Below, piece after piece: positions 62,417-64,000 of a stretch of DNA of 64,000 nucleotides. Positions within the stretch are counted from its first letter, which is position 1. The number at the start of each line of letters is the position of its first letter. The DNA lies in contig NC_020173.2 of assembly GCF_000224145.3 (NCBI RefSeq), positions 3,198,577 through 3,262,576 of the forward strand, given 5' to 3'. The stretch comes from Ciona intestinalis (lineage: Eukaryota > Chordata > Ascidiacea > Phlebobranchia > Cionidae). Under the pieces are notes generated by a model. That model searched no databases. It worked only from the letters and a program-made list of their open reading frames with translations, and was not told the origin of the DNA. The translations under genes and the position numbers were made by a program.

Positions 62417-64000
62417 CTTTAACTGTTAGATTTCACGCACGTTAATAGCCAATTTCCGAAGCTGTCGCAGTGTGTGGATAAGCAGGCAGATTCGGTAATT
62501 CATATCCTCGTGGGTGGGACTTGAGTTACTTATCCATGGTTGCCACTCCCATGCCCACAGTCAAGTTGCTGAACCTATTGCAGTGTGTTGATTTACCTAT
62601 ATTGCAGTGCGTAGTTTAGCATTAGCGTGCCCATGTTAGCATAAACGTATAAGGAACGAGTAGAAATAAGGACCAAAACAGCTAGCTGGTTCAGTTTATG
62701 ACCTTTGTAATCAAAGAGTAGGCTAGTATAGGTAAATAAAGAAAGACAAGTTTTACCGCAAAAAGGTAAGTGTTGTGTAACTTCTACGTTTAAGAGTATT
62801 TTTAGTCTTCTGTCTACATTATTTAGCAGAATGCCATAAATTTGTCTATTGCTATTAAGTGTTATATTAGTATTATCATAGATACTCTAGTCTAATACGT
62901 ATTAGAGTATTTATGGTATTAGATTGGAAGACTTCAGGCAAGGTACGTAACACTTTAGCTGTGTAGAGTAGACCTATACATAATTTAGTAGCCGGGTACA
63001 ACAATAGCGCAATGCTACAGAGTCCCCTATTATTTAAAGTTTATTTACTAAATAGTATTTTATATCAACAAAATTAAAGTAAGGATATTGTTGGCTCTCT
63101 TATTCAACGCATTTCTTGCTTTACAAAACGAGCTTCAAAATTGGTGAGTGTCTTCTAATTGGTTCGCTTATAATTGTATCAACCCTAACACCCATTGTTG
63201 TATGGCCACCTAGCAGCTTATTCGCTTTTGAATAACCGTCGTTATTATTTAATAGGCGGTTTGAGGACTTTCTAAACTAATAACCCTCGGGCGATATTTC
63301 ACGTTGAAAATACGACGATTTAAACAACGTGTCGTTCAGTTGCACATGTTGACTGCATATGGTTGGATTATGTGGAAGCTTAACCTGTTGGTTACGTTGC
63401 TGGTGCTACTGCTGGTACAACGTGGAACGGTAAGTCGATATTTTTATTGTAAACCTCAATTTATACGATTGAATTAGTTCAAGGCAGATTGTAGGGAAAA
63501 TGACATAAAATATGACGAATAGGCATAAGCTAGAAATAAGTGTATAGGCTTATAATGCTAAATCTTAATCGTACAAAAATGGTTGACTACGGATGCGTTA
63601 CCCTTTGAGTTAAATATTTAAACGTTATTTAGTAACACTGTATTCTTTATTCATGAAATATGAAGTTATATATATGGGCTATAGGCCTACCCAATAATGC
63701 AAAGATGCTGAGACACCTTATCTTTCTATTTACATTTGGTGGTAAACATAGATTTCAAATAATTAAAAAAACGTATCTCCCCGACTCACATAGACCGTTG
63801 TTCATTGTTTAAAACACGATCAGGATATTTGGACAATAGCCTATATGTGTTAAAGGTGTCCCATTTTCTCCCACCCTACTATAACCTTATTTTCTTTACA
63901 GGCAGAAGATGAAAAACCAAAGATAAGTCTAAATATGGACCCTGTTGACGTTAAACATGGGGACTACCATTAGATAGCAATATCCAGACGTAGTTCAAAT
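62417..64000 (+). repeat. Near-identical second copy of 53052-54700
   Basis: The sequence after the gap matches the 5' region, exon 1, intron 1 (including its MITE) and part of exon 2 of the thioredoxin-like gene. Differences are scattered substitutions, one deletion of roughly 20 bases near 63153, a 2-base insertion near 63543 and one-base deletions in exon 2. This looks like an allele placed as a separate sequence or a very recent duplication. Confidence 0.93.
63346..64000 (+). pseudogene. Truncated, frameshifted copy of the thioredoxin-like gene start
   Basis: Exon 1 copy 63346-63429 is intact (signal peptide). Exon 2 copy starts at 63902. One A is missing after GACGTTAAA, so the frame changes at codon 47 and stops five codons later (GGG GAC TAC CAT TAG). 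Another A is missing near 63981. Both losses are in short A runs close to the sequence end, so base-call error is as likely as true decay. Confidence 0.7.

Noticed and set aside
62204..62445. ORFs crossing the N gap
   Set aside because: Open only because undetermined bases cannot form stop codons.

Overview
This window is AT-rich, intron-dense animal DNA with short exons, small phase-consistent introns and many short interspersed repeats. Gene content (STK11, TRMT112 and TMEM62 orthologues, plus a chordate-style CCP/ricin/CUB/protease mosaic) and texture fit a tunicate, most likely Ciona. The species is inferred, not proven. Every gene below was assembled by eye from splice sites, reading phase and protein similarity; no alignment was run.

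Layout, left to right. (1) 1-6077, minus strand: 5' part of STK11/LKB1, six exons, running off the left edge; intron 3 is a textbook U12-type AT-AC intron. (2) 6078-7796: divergent promoter region. (3) 7797-8891, plus: complete TRMT112 (3 exons, 123 aa). (4) 9250-15852, minus: complete TMEM62-like metallophosphoesterase (10 exons, 630 aa), tail to tail with TRMT112. (5) 15853-19342: mostly non-coding, with a cluster of YY1-like motifs, an unexplained exon-like block and a small minus-strand gene for a predicted secreted six-cysteine peptide (75 aa). (6) 20640-21660: degenerate tandem repeat array carrying a nested inverted-repeat element. (7) 21732-52822, plus: one very large gene, 55 exons whose phases chain without a break into 8,889 coding bases (2,962 aa). 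It predicts a type II membrane protein: short cytoplasmic tail, one TM helix, SEA-like region, 25 CCP/sushi modules in blocks of 7, 9, 3 and 6, separated and followed by four ricin-type (mannose-receptor CysR-like) modules, then CUB, then a trypsin-fold domain that has lost the activation motif, the catalytic Asp and the GDSGGP motif. (8) 54005-57460, plus: a secreted or ER protein with a thioredoxin-like fold and no CxxC (7 exons, 359 aa). (9) 59371-61516, minus: last two exons of a gene with a proline-rich, tyrosine-motif-bearing tail. (10) 61763-62416: two assembly gaps, then 62417-64000, a near-identical second copy of 53052-54700 with frameshifting one-base deletions, probably an unmerged second haplotype.

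STK11, TRMT112 and TMEM62 are unrelated housekeeping genes. The mosaic gene dominates the window and is the best candidate for something undescribed: an extracellular multi-lectin, CCP and CUB scaffold ending in a pseudo-protease, plausibly used for recognition rather than proteolysis. Its introns hold repeated families: a TA-flanked inverted-repeat MITE, a tRNA-derived SINE, and a tandem unit of about 80 bp.
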